The notes beneath the pieces were generated by a model, which saw nothing but the letters and a program-made list of their open reading frames with translations, made no database searches and had not been told where the DNA came from. Below, one piece after another: positions 37,124 to 45,897 of a DNA stretch of 64,000 nt. A program made the position numbers and the translations under genes. Source of the stretch: Pedobacter sp. MC2016-05 (GTDB lineage Bacteria > Bacteroidota > Bacteroidia > Sphingobacteriales > Sphingobacteriaceae). The stretch spans positions 1-64,000 of the forward strand of contig NZ_JAPIVT010000026.1 of assembly GCF_026239735.1 (NCBI RefSeq), written 5' to 3'. Numbering within the stretch: position 1 is the first letter of the stretch; the number at the start of each line of letters is the position of its first letter.

Positions 37124-37927
37124 ATGAAAAAGTTATTTTTAACAGCAAGTGTTGCTGGTACTCTATTATTTAATTCGTGTTCTACAGTTCCGTTAACTGG
37201 CAGAAGCAGACTTAGCTTGGTAGACGATAGTTCATTGCAACAACAAGCTGCAATAGGATATCAACAATTATTAAGTGATCCTCAAACTAAAGTAGTTGCA
37301 TCTAACAACAGCAACGCCGCTATGGTAAAGCGTGTGGGGCAAAAAATTGCTGCTGCCGTAACTCAATATATGAACCAGAACGGGTTTGGTGAACAGATTA
37401 AAAATTATAAATGGGAATATAACTTAATTGATAGTAAGGAAATAAATGCCTGGTGCATGCCAGGGGGAAAAATTGCCGTTTATACCGGTATTTTACCTGT
37501 AACGAAAGATGAAGCAGGTTTGGCTACCGTAATGGGCCATGAAGTTGCACATGCCATTGCTCAACATTCGGCAGAGCGGGCTTCGCAAATGCAGGCGGCA
37601 CAAGTTGGAGGAGCATTAGTTGGAGCAGCATCTTCTAATTCGAAATATGCAGACTATATCAACCAGGCTTATGGTATTGGCGGGCAACTAACTATTCTAA
37701 AATATGGTAGAAACCAAGAATTAGAAGCCGATAAAATGGGTTTATCATTTATGGCAATGGCTGGTTATAACCCTAGTACTGCTATCGGTTTCTGGCAAAG
37801 AATGGCACAGGCTAGTGCAGGTTCGCAAAAACCACCAGCATTTTTAAGTACTCACCCTACAGATCAATCGCGTATTGCACAAATACAAAGAGATTTGCCA
37901 GAAGCGATGAAGTATTACAAAAAATAG
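37124..37927 (+). CDS. M48-family metalloprotease lipoprotein
   Basis: The 267-residue zinc protease has a lipoprotein signal (lipobox LFNSC, Cys19). The catalytic HEVAH is at 139-143 and the third ligand Glu at about 201 in ELEADKMG. It belongs with Oma1/LoiP/BepA-type M48 proteases that act on misfolded outer-membrane proteins. It has no TPR tail, so it is more like LoiP than BepA. It is a single gene, ending in a terminator shared with pabB. Confidence 0.88.
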   Translation: MKKLFLTASVAGTLLFNSCSTVPLTGRSRLSLVDDSSLQQQAAIGYQQLLSDPQTKVVASNNSNAAMVKRVGQKIAAAVTQYMNQNGFGEQIKNYKWEYNLIDSKEINAWCMPGGKIAVYTGILPVTKDEAGLATVMGHEVAHAIAQHSAERASQMQAAQVGGALVGAASSNSKYADYINQAYGIGGQLTILKYGRNQELEADKMGLSFMAMAGYNPSTAIGFWQRMAQASAGSQKPPAFLSTHPTDQSRIAQIQRDLPEAMKYYKK

Positions 37928-37959
37928 AGTAGAAAGTATAAAGTATAAAGTAAAAAGTT

Positions 37960-37997
37960 AAAGGTGGAAAGATTTGCTCAGCAAAATTTCCACCTTT
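37960..37997. terminator. Terminator after M48 protease gene
   Basis: An 11-bp outer stem (37960-37970 with 37987-37997) encloses a TTTGC/GCAAA inner hairpin, with a T-run to the right. Confidence 0.85.
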
Positions 37998-38040
37998 TTT
38001 GTTGGACGGAAAACAAGTTATTTGGCCTGCTGTTTTTAAC

Positions 38041-38110
38041 TAATGACTAATGACTAATGACTAATGACTAATGACTAATGACTAATGACTAATGACTAAT
38101 GACTAATGAC
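38041..38110. repeat. Tandem array of ten TAATGAC 7-mers
   Basis: Ten perfect copies of TAATGAC run from 38041 to 38110. Because 7 is not a multiple of 3, stop codons appear in all six frames. The pabB stop codon (38103-38105) lies inside the array. The same word recurs in degenerate form near 16483-16618. Confidence 0.9.
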
Positions 38111-39362
38111 TACCTAGCACTTTCAAAATTGCACTCGCCTTAAGTAAACATTCTTCGTATTCTTTTTCTGGATCGCATTGGTAAGTTATTGCTCCGCCAA
38201 CCTGAAATGATAAGTATTTATTAGCTGAATTGTATAGAATACTTCTAATCACTACATTGAAATCGAAATCTCCATTAGGGCTGATACAGCCAAATGAGCC
38301 TGAGTAAACTCCTCTCTTTGTTTCTTCAGATTGTTCGATCAACTGCATGGCTTTAATTTTTGGTGCACCAGTCATTGAACCCATTGGGAAAGTATTTCGG
38401 ATGGCATCGATAAAATGAACCTCATGATCGAGCTGACAACTTATAGTCGAAATCATTTGATGTACCTGTGGGAAACTGTAGATGCCGAACAGCTCTTCCA
38501 CTTTTACTGAACCTTTAACCGCTGATTTGGTCAAATCGTGACGAACCAAATCTACAATCATCACATTTTCTGACTGTTCCTTCACGTCGTGTCTGAGTCG
38601 GATTTTGATGTTCTCATCTTCACTTGGGTTTTCATTTCTCCTTGCCGTACCTTTAATAGGTTGCGAAATTAACTTCGGTCCCCGTTTGCAAAGAAAACGC
38701 TCTGGAGTAGCTGATAAGATATATTGATTGTAAACTTTGAAATATCCGGCAAATGGAGTAGGAGAAATCTTATTTAGTAGACTGAAAGTTTCCACAGGGT
38801 TAATTTCTGCATTCTCGGCAAAAAACTCCTGACAGAAATTGACTTCGTAGATGTCGCCACGAAGAATGTGGTCTTTGAGTTTTTCGACGCTTTCTATATA
38901 TTGATTCCGGCTAATTCTTTGGTTAATGTTTACCTGCTGTTCTATAACCTTTTCTGGTGGATTAAAATTATCGATTTCGTCTAACAATGAATCTGATCCA
39001 ATTAAAACATCCGCTTTGCCATCTTTAAAGGCAATCAAATACTTCGGAATGAAAAAGTATAAATCTGGAAAATTTAAGTGATCGATGTTATTCGATTCAA
39101 GATTTTCAATTTCATTTTTAAGGTCGTAGCTGAAGAAACCAAACATCCATTGTTTGTCTTTTTCATAAAACATTTTCAATGCTTCAAAAGCATTTTCGCT
39201 AGAATGTTGCAGCTCTTCTTGAACACCAGCAGCGATAATAAAATCGTATGCCGAATAAGTATCTATATATTGGTTTGAATCTAAAAAGCAGCAAACTTCG
39301 AATTGGTTTGCCCAATGCAAAGCTTTTTGTTTAAAAGCAGATTTGGTTTGTGAGGTTTTCAA
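38103..39362 (-). CDS. pabB: Aminodeoxychorismate synthase component I
   Basis: The 420-residue chorismate-binding enzyme makes 4-amino-4-deoxychorismate for folate, together with a glutamine amidotransferase. Motifs GDIYEVNFCQEFF, PERFLC, PIKGTARR, SENVMIVDLVRHDL and MTGAPKIKAM mark the family. The anthranilate synthase alternative is less likely because no trp genes are near. The frame is open to 39413, but a -7 box (39370-39377) lies inside it; the TTG at 39362 follows by 7 nt and opens the conserved KTSQTKSAFKQKALHWAN. The stop codon comes from the 7-mer repeat array. Confidence 0.85.
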   Translation of the reverse strand: MKTSQTKSAFKQKALHWANQFEVCCFLDSNQYIDTYSAYDFIIAAGVQEELQHSSENAFEALKMFYEKDKQWMFGFFSYDLKNEIENLESNNIDHLNFPDLYFFIPKYLIAFKDGKADVLIGSDSLLDEIDNFNPPEKVIEQQVNINQRISRNQYIESVEKLKDHILRGDIYEVNFCQEFFAENAEINPVETFSLLNKISPTPFAGYFKVYNQYILSATPERFLCKRGPKLISQPIKGTARRNENPSEDENIKIRLRHDVKEQSENVMIVDLVRHDLTKSAVKGSVKVEELFGIYSFPQVHQMISTISCQLDHEVHFIDAIRNTFPMGSMTGAPKIKAMQLIEQSEETKRGVYSGSFGCISPNGDFDFNVVIRSILYNSANKYLSFQVGGAITYQCDPEKEYEECLLKASAILKVLGSH

Positions 39363-39369
39363 GCTGCGG

Positions 39370-39377
39370 CAAAGGTA
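39370..39377 (-). promoter_or_regulatory. -7 box (TACCTTTG) for pabB
   Basis: An exact TAnnTTTG match with TTTC 19 bp upstream (39397-39400). It ends 7 nt before the TTG start, so the mRNA is nearly leaderless. Confidence 0.55.
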
Positions 39378-39506
39378 ACTAAACCCGACATAAGTGGAAA
39401 GCTCCCGAAGCACATTCTTTCAATTTCAACTAAGCTTTCAAACGGGACTTGAAACATTGGCGGGAGTAACGTTGATAGTAGCGGTTGCTGAGCTTTCCAA
39501 ATAAAA

Positions 39507-39531
39507 AAAGCAACCCAAAATGGATTGCTTT
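39507..39531 (-). terminator. Terminator of purA
   Basis: An 11-bp stem with wobble pairs (39507-39517 with 39521-39531), followed on the minus strand by seven T. Confidence 0.8.
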
Positions 39532-39591
39532 AACGTTTTTATGGTTAGCTAATGAAACGATCTCTCCGTTACAGTCGAGATGAGTAGCCTA

Positions 39592-40872
39592 CTAGCGTAA
39601 TTCTAAAGTTTGTGCTCTATCTGGTCCTACTGATAGGAACTTAATTGGCACTTCTAATTCTTTTTCCAAGAATGCGATGTAATCGTTCAATTTCGCTGGA
39701 ATCTCTTCAACAGAAGTAATTTTGGTTACATCTGTAGCCCAACCTTCAATTGCTTTCAACACCGGTTTTGGTTCAATCGAAATGATATCGTAAGGCATGT
39801 AATCGATCGTTTCACCATTATATTCGTAATGAGTACAAGCGTAAATCGTATCGAAAGTGTCCAATACATCGGCTTTCATCATAATTAATTCGGTAACACC
39901 GTTCAGCATGATTGCATATTTTAATGCAGGAAGATCGATCCAGCCACAACGACGGGCACGGCCTGTAGTTGCGCCAAATTCGTGACCTAAAGCACGAAGG
40001 TTTTCACCCACTTCGTTATCTAATTCGGTTGGGAAAGGACCGCCGCCAACACGCGTACAATATGCTTTGAAAATACCATAAACTGCACCAACTTTGTTTG
40101 GCGCAATGCCTAAACCTGTACAAGCACCTGCAGTGGTAGTGTTGCTCGAAGTTACGAACGGATATGAACCGAAATCAACATCTAACAAGGTACCTTGCGC
40201 ACCTTCTGCCAAAACCGCTTTCCCTTCTCTTAGATAGCCATTAACAAAATGCTCGCTATCTACATGAGGTATACTTTTCAGGAATTCAATTGCTTCAAAG
40301 AAAGAAGCTTCTTTTTCAGTCAAATCATATTCGAAACCTTCATAATGCGAAAGAATTTCAGTATGTTTTTCTACCAACTTGGCATAACGCTCTTTAAAAT
40401 CAGGAAGTGTGGTATCACCAACGCGTAAACCATTACGGCCGGTTTTATCCATATAAGTTGGACCGATACCTTTTAATGTCGAGCCAATTTTATTCTTACC
40501 CATCCGAGCCTCGTTAGCGGCATCCAATAATTGGTGGGTTGGTAAAATTAAGTGTGCTTTACGGGCAATCACCAATTTGCCTTCGGCAACCGGATCATGA
40601 CCAGCTTTTTTTAAATTATCTAGCTCTCTTTTTAAAATGATTGGATCGATAACTACTCCATTACCAATAAGGTTCATGGTTTTTTCGTTGAAAATTCCTG
40701 ATGGGATAGTGTTTAAAACGAATTTTTTACCATCGAACTCTAAAGTATGTCCGGCATTTGGGCCACCCTGAAAACGGGCAATAAGATCATATTTTGGACT
40801 GAGTACATCAACGATTTTTCCCTTTCCTTCGTCGCCCCATTGTAGGCCGAGAAGTACATCTACTTGCGTCAT
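39592..40872 (-). CDS. purA: Adenylosuccinate synthetase
   Basis: The 426-residue enzyme makes adenylosuccinate from IMP and aspartate with GTP, the first step to AMP. Motifs GDEGKGKIVD (about 13-22), GGPNAGHT, GIGPTYMDK, EGAQGTLLD and TTTGRARRCGW are complete. It lies 36 nt after the fur-family gene in the same direction, so the two are probably co-transcribed. PurA is inhibited by ppGpp in other bacteria, and a RelA/SpoT gene lies two genes upstream. Confidence 0.96.
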   Translation of the reverse strand: MTQVDVLLGLQWGDEGKGKIVDVLSPKYDLIARFQGGPNAGHTLEFDGKKFVLNTIPSGIFNEKTMNLIGNGVVIDPIILKRELDNLKKAGHDPVAEGKLVIARKAHLILPTHQLLDAANEARMGKNKIGSTLKGIGPTYMDKTGRNGLRVGDTTLPDFKERYAKLVEKHTEILSHYEGFEYDLTEKEASFFEAIEFLKSIPHVDSEHFVNGYLREGKAVLAEGAQGTLLDVDFGSYPFVTSSNTTTAGACTGLGIAPNKVGAVYGIFKAYCTRVGGGPFPTELDNEVGENLRALGHEFGATTGRARRCGWIDLPALKYAIMLNGVTELIMMKADVLDTFDTIYACTHYEYNGETIDYMPYDIISIEPKPVLKAIEGWATDVTKITSVEEIPAKLNDYIAFLEKELEVPIKFLSVGPDRAQTLELR

Positions 40873-40908
40873 TATTAAAAATTTAAGCTGGTTTTATTGT
40901 GGATTGAT

Positions 40909-41403
40909 TTAATTTGCTTCAAGCTTTGCCGCTCCGGCAGTTTCATTTACTTTTCTGGCCATGCTGCAATCTGAGCAAAAACCATACAGGTTTAAAGAGT
41001 GGTGTTTTACGTCAAATTTTAAAAGGTCACCCACCATTGTTTGAATTTGGTGAATACGGGGATCGCAAAATTCTACAACCTTTCCGCACTCAATACAAAT
41101 CACGTGATCGTGTTGACGATAGCCATAAGATTTTTCGAATTGCGCCATGTTTTTACCAAACTGGTGTTTGGTAACCAGATCACACGAAACCAATAATTCC
41201 AGCGTGTTATAAACCGTAGCACGGCTTACGCGATACTTCTGGTTTTTCATGTGGATGTAAAGGGTTTCAACATCAAAGTGATCATTTCGGGAATATATTT
41301 CTTCCAGGATAGCGAAACGCTCAGGTGTTTTCCGTAGATTTTTGTTCTCTAAATAAGCCTCAAAAATCTTGCGAACGAGCTCATTTGTATTTTGTTCAGA
41401 CAT
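40909..41403 (-). CDS. Fur-family transcriptional regulator
   Basis: The 164-residue regulator has an N-terminal winged helix (TPERFAILEEIYSRNDHFDVETLYIHM, SRATVYNTLELL) and a C-terminal metal-binding domain with HDHVICIECGKVVEF and CSDC, giving two CxxC pairs for structural zinc. It may be Fur, PerR or Zur; the metal cannot be decided. The frame is open to 41511, but a -7 box (41421-41428) inside it shows that the start is the ATG at 41403. It is the first gene of a pair with purA. Confidence 0.88.
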   Translation of the reverse strand: MSEQNTNELVRKIFEAYLENKNLRKTPERFAILEEIYSRNDHFDVETLYIHMKNQKYRVSRATVYNTLELLVSCDLVTKHQFGKNMAQFEKSYGYRQHDHVICIECGKVVEFCDPRIHQIQTMVGDLLKFDVKHHSLNLYGFCSDCSMARKVNETAGAAKLEAN

Positions 41404-41420
41404 AGTTTTTAAACTCCGTT

Positions 41421-41428
41421 CAAAGGTA
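41421..41428 (-). promoter_or_regulatory. -7 box (TACCTTTG) for fur-family gene
   Basis: An exact TAnnTTTG match, 17 nt before the ATG at 41403. It overlaps the longer open frame, so it decides the start. Confidence 0.55.
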
Positions 41429-41463
41429 GTTAAATTGTTTGACTGTTTAATTTTTAGATTGTT

Positions 41464-41556
41464 GAAATGTTGTAATAAGTCCGAAGGTATCAGCCCTTGG
41501 TCGACAGTCATGAATCAAAAAACATTTCGATTTGCGAACTAGACTTCGGACTTATT
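41464..41556. repeat. Interleaved inverted repeats after relA/spoT
   Basis: A perfect 13-bp pair (41474-41486 with 41544-41556) and an 8-bp pair (41464-41471 with 41521-41528) interleave. They therefore cannot both form as simple hairpins; together they suggest a pseudoknot or two alternative structures. The right-hand arm runs into the relA/spoT stop. There is no T-run, so a simple terminator is unlikely. Confidence 0.6.
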
Positions 41557-43762
41557 ATGCATCAAACCGGGTTACTCCTGTAACGCCTTTCACTTTTAAC
41601 AAATTCCTAATCAGGTTCTCCAAATGTTCGGTGTCATTTACAAAGATCATAATAGAACCGTCAAAAATCCCTTCGTTCGTATCAACCGTAATCGATCTCA
41701 TGTTAACTTTAAAGTCTGTTGAAATTACCCTCGTGATGTTATTGATTAATCCCACATCATCGATTCCAACAATACGCAGCCCTGTTAAGAAGGTTAATTC
41801 TTGCTGTTTATTCCACTTCGCTTTTACTACACGGTAGCCGTAATTAGCCATCAGTTGTGCCGCATTAGGGCAATTTGTCCTGTGGATTTTTATGCCATCA
41901 CTAACCGTAATAAAACCAAAAACGTCATCGCCAGGAATGGGATTACAGCATGCGGCAAGCGTATAATCAATACGCTGCATATCTTCGCCAATCAAAAGAA
42001 TATCAGAATCACCGCCTTTTATTTTATTTTTGATCCCATCAACAGATAGGTTTTCAGGGCGTTCTGGCGCACGGCTCTCTACTTCTTTCTCCGTATTTAG
42101 ATACTCCTTAATGTCTTTAAGCTCAATTTTCCCTAAAGCCACATTGACAAAAAGCTCTTGTGTTGATGGCAGTTTAAAGAAATAGCTCAGTTTCTGCAAG
42201 TTGTCAGTATTGTAAGTGATCTTCAAAGATTTAAGTTTACGTTCTAAAATCTCCTTGCCATTATCAGCAATTTTGCGTTTTTCTTCTTTTAAAGATGATT
42301 TAATTTTTGACTTTGCCTTCGCCGTAACCACAATATTCAGCCAGTCTTCTTTTGGAGTCTGCTTACTGGAAGTAATAATCTCTACCTGATCTCCATTTTG
42401 GAGCTTGTAAGAAATTGGAACTAATTTGTGGTTAACCTTTGCTCCAATGCAGGTAGCGCCCACGCCGGTATGAATTTCGAAGGCAAAATCTAAAGCGGTA
42501 GCACCTAAAGGCAATTGAATTAATGCTCCTTTTGGTGTAAAGATGAAAATCTCATCTGAAAACAGATTCATTTTAAAATCATCAAGAAAATCCAAAGCAT
42601 TGGCTTCCGGATTATTAAGCATTTCTCTAACTTTTTGAATCCATTGATCCAAACCGTTATCATTGCTCGATTCCTTGTATTTCCAGTGGGCTGCAAAACC
42701 TTTTTCGGCAATTTCATTCATCCGTTGCGTACGGATTTGCACTTCTACCCATTGCCCACGAGGCCCCATTACCGTGGTATGCAAACTTTCGTAACCATTT
42801 CCTTTTGGCGAAGAAACCCAGTCGCGTAAACGGTCGGGGTTTGGGCGATAAAGGTCGGTTACGATAGAATAAGCTTTCCAGCAATCGGCTTTTTCGTTTT
42901 CGTAAGCGCTATCCAAAATAATCCTAATGGCAAAAAGATCATAAACTTCCTCGAAAGGAATGTTTTTCTTTTTCATCTTATTCCAGATCGAATGAATAGA
43001 TTTTGGACGGCCATATACATCGGCTACTAAACCCTGCTCATGAACGATCTCGTCAATCGGCTCAACAAATTTTTTGATGAATAATGCCCTTTCTGCCTTT
43101 TTCTCGTTTAGTTTTTTTGCAATAAATTTATAGGTATCAGGATCAAGATATTTCATCGAAAGATCTTCCAATTCTGATTTTATAGCGTATAAACCTAGTC
43201 GATGGGCGAGTGGAGCATATAGGTATATCGTTTCCGATGCGATTTTAAGTTGCTTATGGCGAGGCATAAAATCCATAGTGCGCATGTTATGCAAACGATC
43301 TGCAAGTTTGATCAGAATTACCCGAACATCATCCGCCAGCGTAAGCAACATCTTACGGAAATTCTCTGCCTGTAAAGAACTATTGGTATCGAAAACGCCT
43401 GAAATTTTGGTTAATCCATCAATAATTTTCGCAGTTTTCTTGCCAAATTCACGCTCAATGTCTTCTAAAGTAATGTCAGTATCTTCCACCACATCGTGAA
43501 GCAGGGCACAAACAATTGAGGTAGTACCTAAGCCAATTTCTTCTGCAGCAATTTGAGCTACAGCAATTGGATGATAAATATAAGGTTCGCCAGATTTTCG
43601 ACGCATGTCTTTATGGCTTTCCAATGCCATATCAAAAGCTTTTCGAATCTCTTTTTTATCTCCTTTTTGCAGGGTAGATTTGCTTGCCCTCAGTAATGCC
43701 CTATATCTTTTAAGAATCTCTTGCTTTTCCGCCTCTAAATCAATCACTAACTCTGTTTTCAT
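41555..43762 (-). CDS. Bifunctional (p)ppGpp synthetase/hydrolase
   Basis: The 735-residue RelA/SpoT homologue (Rel) makes and degrades the alarmone (p)ppGpp. Domains: HD hydrolase with HDVVEDTD near 90, synthetase with RLRDWVSSPKGNGYESLHT (about 310-330), TGS domain (about 395-460), and a C-terminal ACT domain (about 660-735). The HD residues look complete, so hydrolysis should be active. As the only copy in the window and bifunctional, it is probably the main stringent-response enzyme. It is upstream of the fur-purA pair, on the same strand, 151 nt apart. Confidence 0.95.
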   Translation of the reverse strand: MKTELVIDLEAEKQEILKRYRALLRASKSTLQKGDKKEIRKAFDMALESHKDMRRKSGEPYIYHPIAVAQIAAEEIGLGTTSIVCALLHDVVEDTDITLEDIEREFGKKTAKIIDGLTKISGVFDTNSSLQAENFRKMLLTLADDVRVILIKLADRLHNMRTMDFMPRHKQLKIASETIYLYAPLAHRLGLYAIKSELEDLSMKYLDPDTYKFIAKKLNEKKAERALFIKKFVEPIDEIVHEQGLVADVYGRPKSIHSIWNKMKKKNIPFEEVYDLFAIRIILDSAYENEKADCWKAYSIVTDLYRPNPDRLRDWVSSPKGNGYESLHTTVMGPRGQWVEVQIRTQRMNEIAEKGFAAHWKYKESSNDNGLDQWIQKVREMLNNPEANALDFLDDFKMNLFSDEIFIFTPKGALIQLPLGATALDFAFEIHTGVGATCIGAKVNHKLVPISYKLQNGDQVEIITSSKQTPKEDWLNIVVTAKAKSKIKSSLKEEKRKIADNGKEILERKLKSLKITYNTDNLQKLSYFFKLPSTQELFVNVALGKIELKDIKEYLNTEKEVESRAPERPENLSVDGIKNKIKGGDSDILLIGEDMQRIDYTLAACCNPIPGDDVFGFITVSDGIKIHRTNCPNAAQLMANYGYRVVKAKWNKQQELTFLTGLRIVGIDDVGLINNITRVISTDFKVNMRSITVDTNEGIFDGSIMIFVNDTEHLENLIRNLLKVKGVTGVTRFDA

Positions 43763-43849
43763 TTGTTTTTTTTGCGTAAAAATTTTCGTCTTATCTATTA
43801 ATAAAACTTATATTAGTTCTGTTGAACGACTAATATATGAAATAACACC

Positions 43850-43857
43850 TAACTTTG
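43850..43857 (+). promoter_or_regulatory. -7 box (TAACTTTG) for DUF4294 operon
   Basis: An exact TAnnTTTG match ends 15 nt before the ATG at 43873. TTG at 43822 is 25 bp upstream, longer than usual. Confidence 0.5.
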
Positions 43858-43872
43858 TGAAGGTATAAATTT

Positions 43873-44487
43873 ATGAAATTTAAAGGGCTAATCATTCTGT
43901 TTATTGTCATGATTTTTAGTGAAAAGCTAAAAGCTCAAGACCCTGTCCAACCGGTTTTTCCAAAACTGGGAAAAGCAGATACCATTCGTGTAGCATCAAC
44001 AAATGATAATGGTGTGATGATTCCCTGGATGCAGCTGTTGGATGTGAGTATTTACGCAAACAGAATCTGGAAATCGCCTGCAGAGAAAGCTGCCTATAAT
44101 CGCTTGCGTTACAACGTTTTAAAAGTTATGCCTTATGCTAAATTCGCGAAACGGAGATATGAGCAATTAGAGGAGGAAATAGCAAGAACACCTGAAAAGA
44201 GAGAACAAAAAAAATTGGTTAAACAGTGTGATAAGGAAATTAAAGACATGTTTAACCGCGAAATAAAGGAGTTAACCATTACGCAGGGACAAATACTTAC
44301 TAAGCTTATTGACAGGGAAGTGGGCCGAACCACTTATGATATTGTTAAGCAAACCAAGGGTGGGTTCGCTGCATTCTCTTATCAGATTGTGGCCAGAGTA
44401 GTGGGGCATAATTTAAAAAGCACCTATAATCCTAACGAAGATAGAGATATAGAATCGATCATTCGTACTTCTGGATTTTATCAATAA
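43873..44487 (+). CDS. DUF4294 domain protein
   Basis: The 204-residue exported protein has a signal peptide (about 1-21) and an all-helical body, rich in charged residues (RRYEQLEEEIARTPEKREQKK), typical of DUF4294. It is confined mainly to Bacteroidota and has unknown function. A run from IKDMFNREIKELTITQGQILTKLID is strongly family-like. It heads a rightward operon: 4 nt to glutathione peroxidase, which overlaps bshB1. Confidence 0.78.
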   Translation: MKFKGLIILFIVMIFSEKLKAQDPVQPVFPKLGKADTIRVASTNDNGVMIPWMQLLDVSIYANRIWKSPAEKAAYNRLRYNVLKVMPYAKFAKRRYEQLEEEIARTPEKREQKKLVKQCDKEIKDMFNREIKELTITQGQILTKLIDREVGRTTYDIVKQTKGGFAAFSYQIVARVVGHNLKSTYNPNEDRDIESIIRTSGFYQ

Positions 44488-44491
44488 TCTA

Positions 44492-45010
44492 ATGCAAAAA
44501 AGCATTCCTAATATTTATTCCTTTAAAGTTAAAAAGATCAATGGTGAAGATCAGCCTTTATCGGCTTATCGAAATAAAGTTGTTTTGATTGTAAACACTG
44601 CGTCTGAGTGCGGCTTTACTCCGCAGTTGAAAGAGCTGCAGCAATTGAAGGACGAAATCGATCATCCTGACTTCGAGATTTTAGGTTTCCCTACGAATGA
44701 TTTTGGCAAACAAGAACCGCTAGATGGATCAGATATAGTCAGTTTTTGCGAAGTTAATCATGGCGCAAAATTTCCGGTTTTCGATAAAATTATGGTTCGT
44801 GGCGCAAATGCACATCCGCTTTATCTCTTTTTAAGTGAGAAGAAGCAGAATGGTAAGCTAAACGCTAAACCCCGGTGGAATTTTCATAAATATCTTTTGA
44901 ATAGAAAGGGAGAGTTGGTTGATTTCTATTTTCCATTCACTAAACCTTTGAGTTCGAAAATCAAAAAGAAAGTCCATCAACTATTGAATGAAAATTCCAA
45001 TCATAAATAA
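44492..45010 (+). CDS. Glutathione peroxidase family protein
   Basis: The 172-residue thiol peroxidase reduces hydroperoxides. The active Cys is C40 in NTASECGFTPQ, with Gln in FPTNDFGKQEP and Trp in PRWNFHKYLL completing the catalytic group. Cys rather than selenocysteine, and no clear signal peptide, so cytoplasmic. Its stop overlaps the bshB1 ATG by one base, which suggests that its electron donor could be bacillithiol or thioredoxin rather than glutathione; this is an inference from gene order. Confidence 0.9.
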   Translation: MQKSIPNIYSFKVKKINGEDQPLSAYRNKVVLIVNTASECGFTPQLKELQQLKDEIDHPDFEILGFPTNDFGKQEPLDGSDIVSFCEVNHGAKFPVFDKIMVRGANAHPLYLFLSEKKQNGKLNAKPRWNFHKYLLNRKGELVDFYFPFTKPLSSKIKKKVHQLLNENSNHK

Positions 45011-45726
45011 TGAAGTTAGATATTTTAGTGATAGCCGTTCATCCTGATGATGCAGAGCTTTGCTGCTCAGGAACTATTTTAAAGCACATTGCCTTAGGTA
45101 AAAAAGTTGGAATTGTAGATTTAACACGTGGTGAATTAGGAACCCGTGGAACCGCAGAAACCAGAGATGAAGAAGCCGCAGATTCTGCTAAAATTTTAGG
45201 ACTGCACGCACGCGAAAATCTTTGGCTTCGCGACGGATTTTTTCAAAACGATGAGTTTCATAGGCTCGAAGTGATCAAAATGATCAGAAAGTACCAGCCT
45301 GAAATTATTTTAAGCAATGCACTCGAAGATCGTCATCCAGATCATGGTAGGGCAGGAGATTTGGTGTACGATTCTGTTTTTTTATCAGGACTCCCTAAAA
45401 TAGAAACTGAATTAGATGGTGTAAACCAGGCGGCTCACCGACCAAGATTGCTATTGCAATATATTCAAGATCGTTATTTAAAGCCAGATATTATCGTTGA
45501 TATTTCTGATCACATTGATAAAAAAATTGAATCCATTAAAGCTTTCAAAACGCAATTCTATAATCCTGATGTAGATGGATTACAAACTTATATTTCTTCG
45601 CCAGAGTTTTTTGAAACTGTAATTGGTCGGTCGAGGGAGTTTGGTAAAAGCATTGGCGCTACTTTTGGCGAGGGTTTTACTTCAAGGAAATTACTAGGCG
45701 TTGATAATTTATTTGACTTGAGGTAA
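45010..45726 (+). CDS. bshB1: Bacillithiol biosynthesis deacetylase BshB1
   Basis: The 238-residue zinc hydrolase of the LmbE/PIG-L family removes acetyl from GlcNAc-malate in bacillithiol synthesis. Zinc-site motif AVHPDDAELCCSG (H11, D13-D14) and a later EDRHPDHGRAGD are intact; TRGELGTRGTAETRDEEA is characteristic of BshB1. It overlaps glutathione peroxidase by one base. Other bsh genes (bshA, bshC) are not in the window. Confidence 0.92.
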   Translation: MKLDILVIAVHPDDAELCCSGTILKHIALGKKVGIVDLTRGELGTRGTAETRDEEAADSAKILGLHARENLWLRDGFFQNDEFHRLEVIKMIRKYQPEIILSNALEDRHPDHGRAGDLVYDSVFLSGLPKIETELDGVNQAAHRPRLLLQYIQDRYLKPDIIVDISDHIDKKIESIKAFKTQFYNPDVDGLQTYISSPEFFETVIGRSREFGKSIGATFGEGFTSRKLLGVDNLFDLR

Positions 45727-45897
45727 TGCTAAAATTATTTAACCGCAAAGAAAAGGAAGTATTCGCAAAGAACACTAAGGCAAACTTTTTATAAAGCATT
45801 TTTCTACTCTTCTTTGGATAGACTTTGCTCTGTTTGTGGTTAACTCGCAAGTTCCAACAAAACCGTCACTCATTTGTTATTCTCAAAACGAATAATA

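Noticed and set aside
38041..38110. Possible CRISPR array
   Set aside because: The units are 7 bp in direct tandem with no spacers, so it is a microsatellite-like array.
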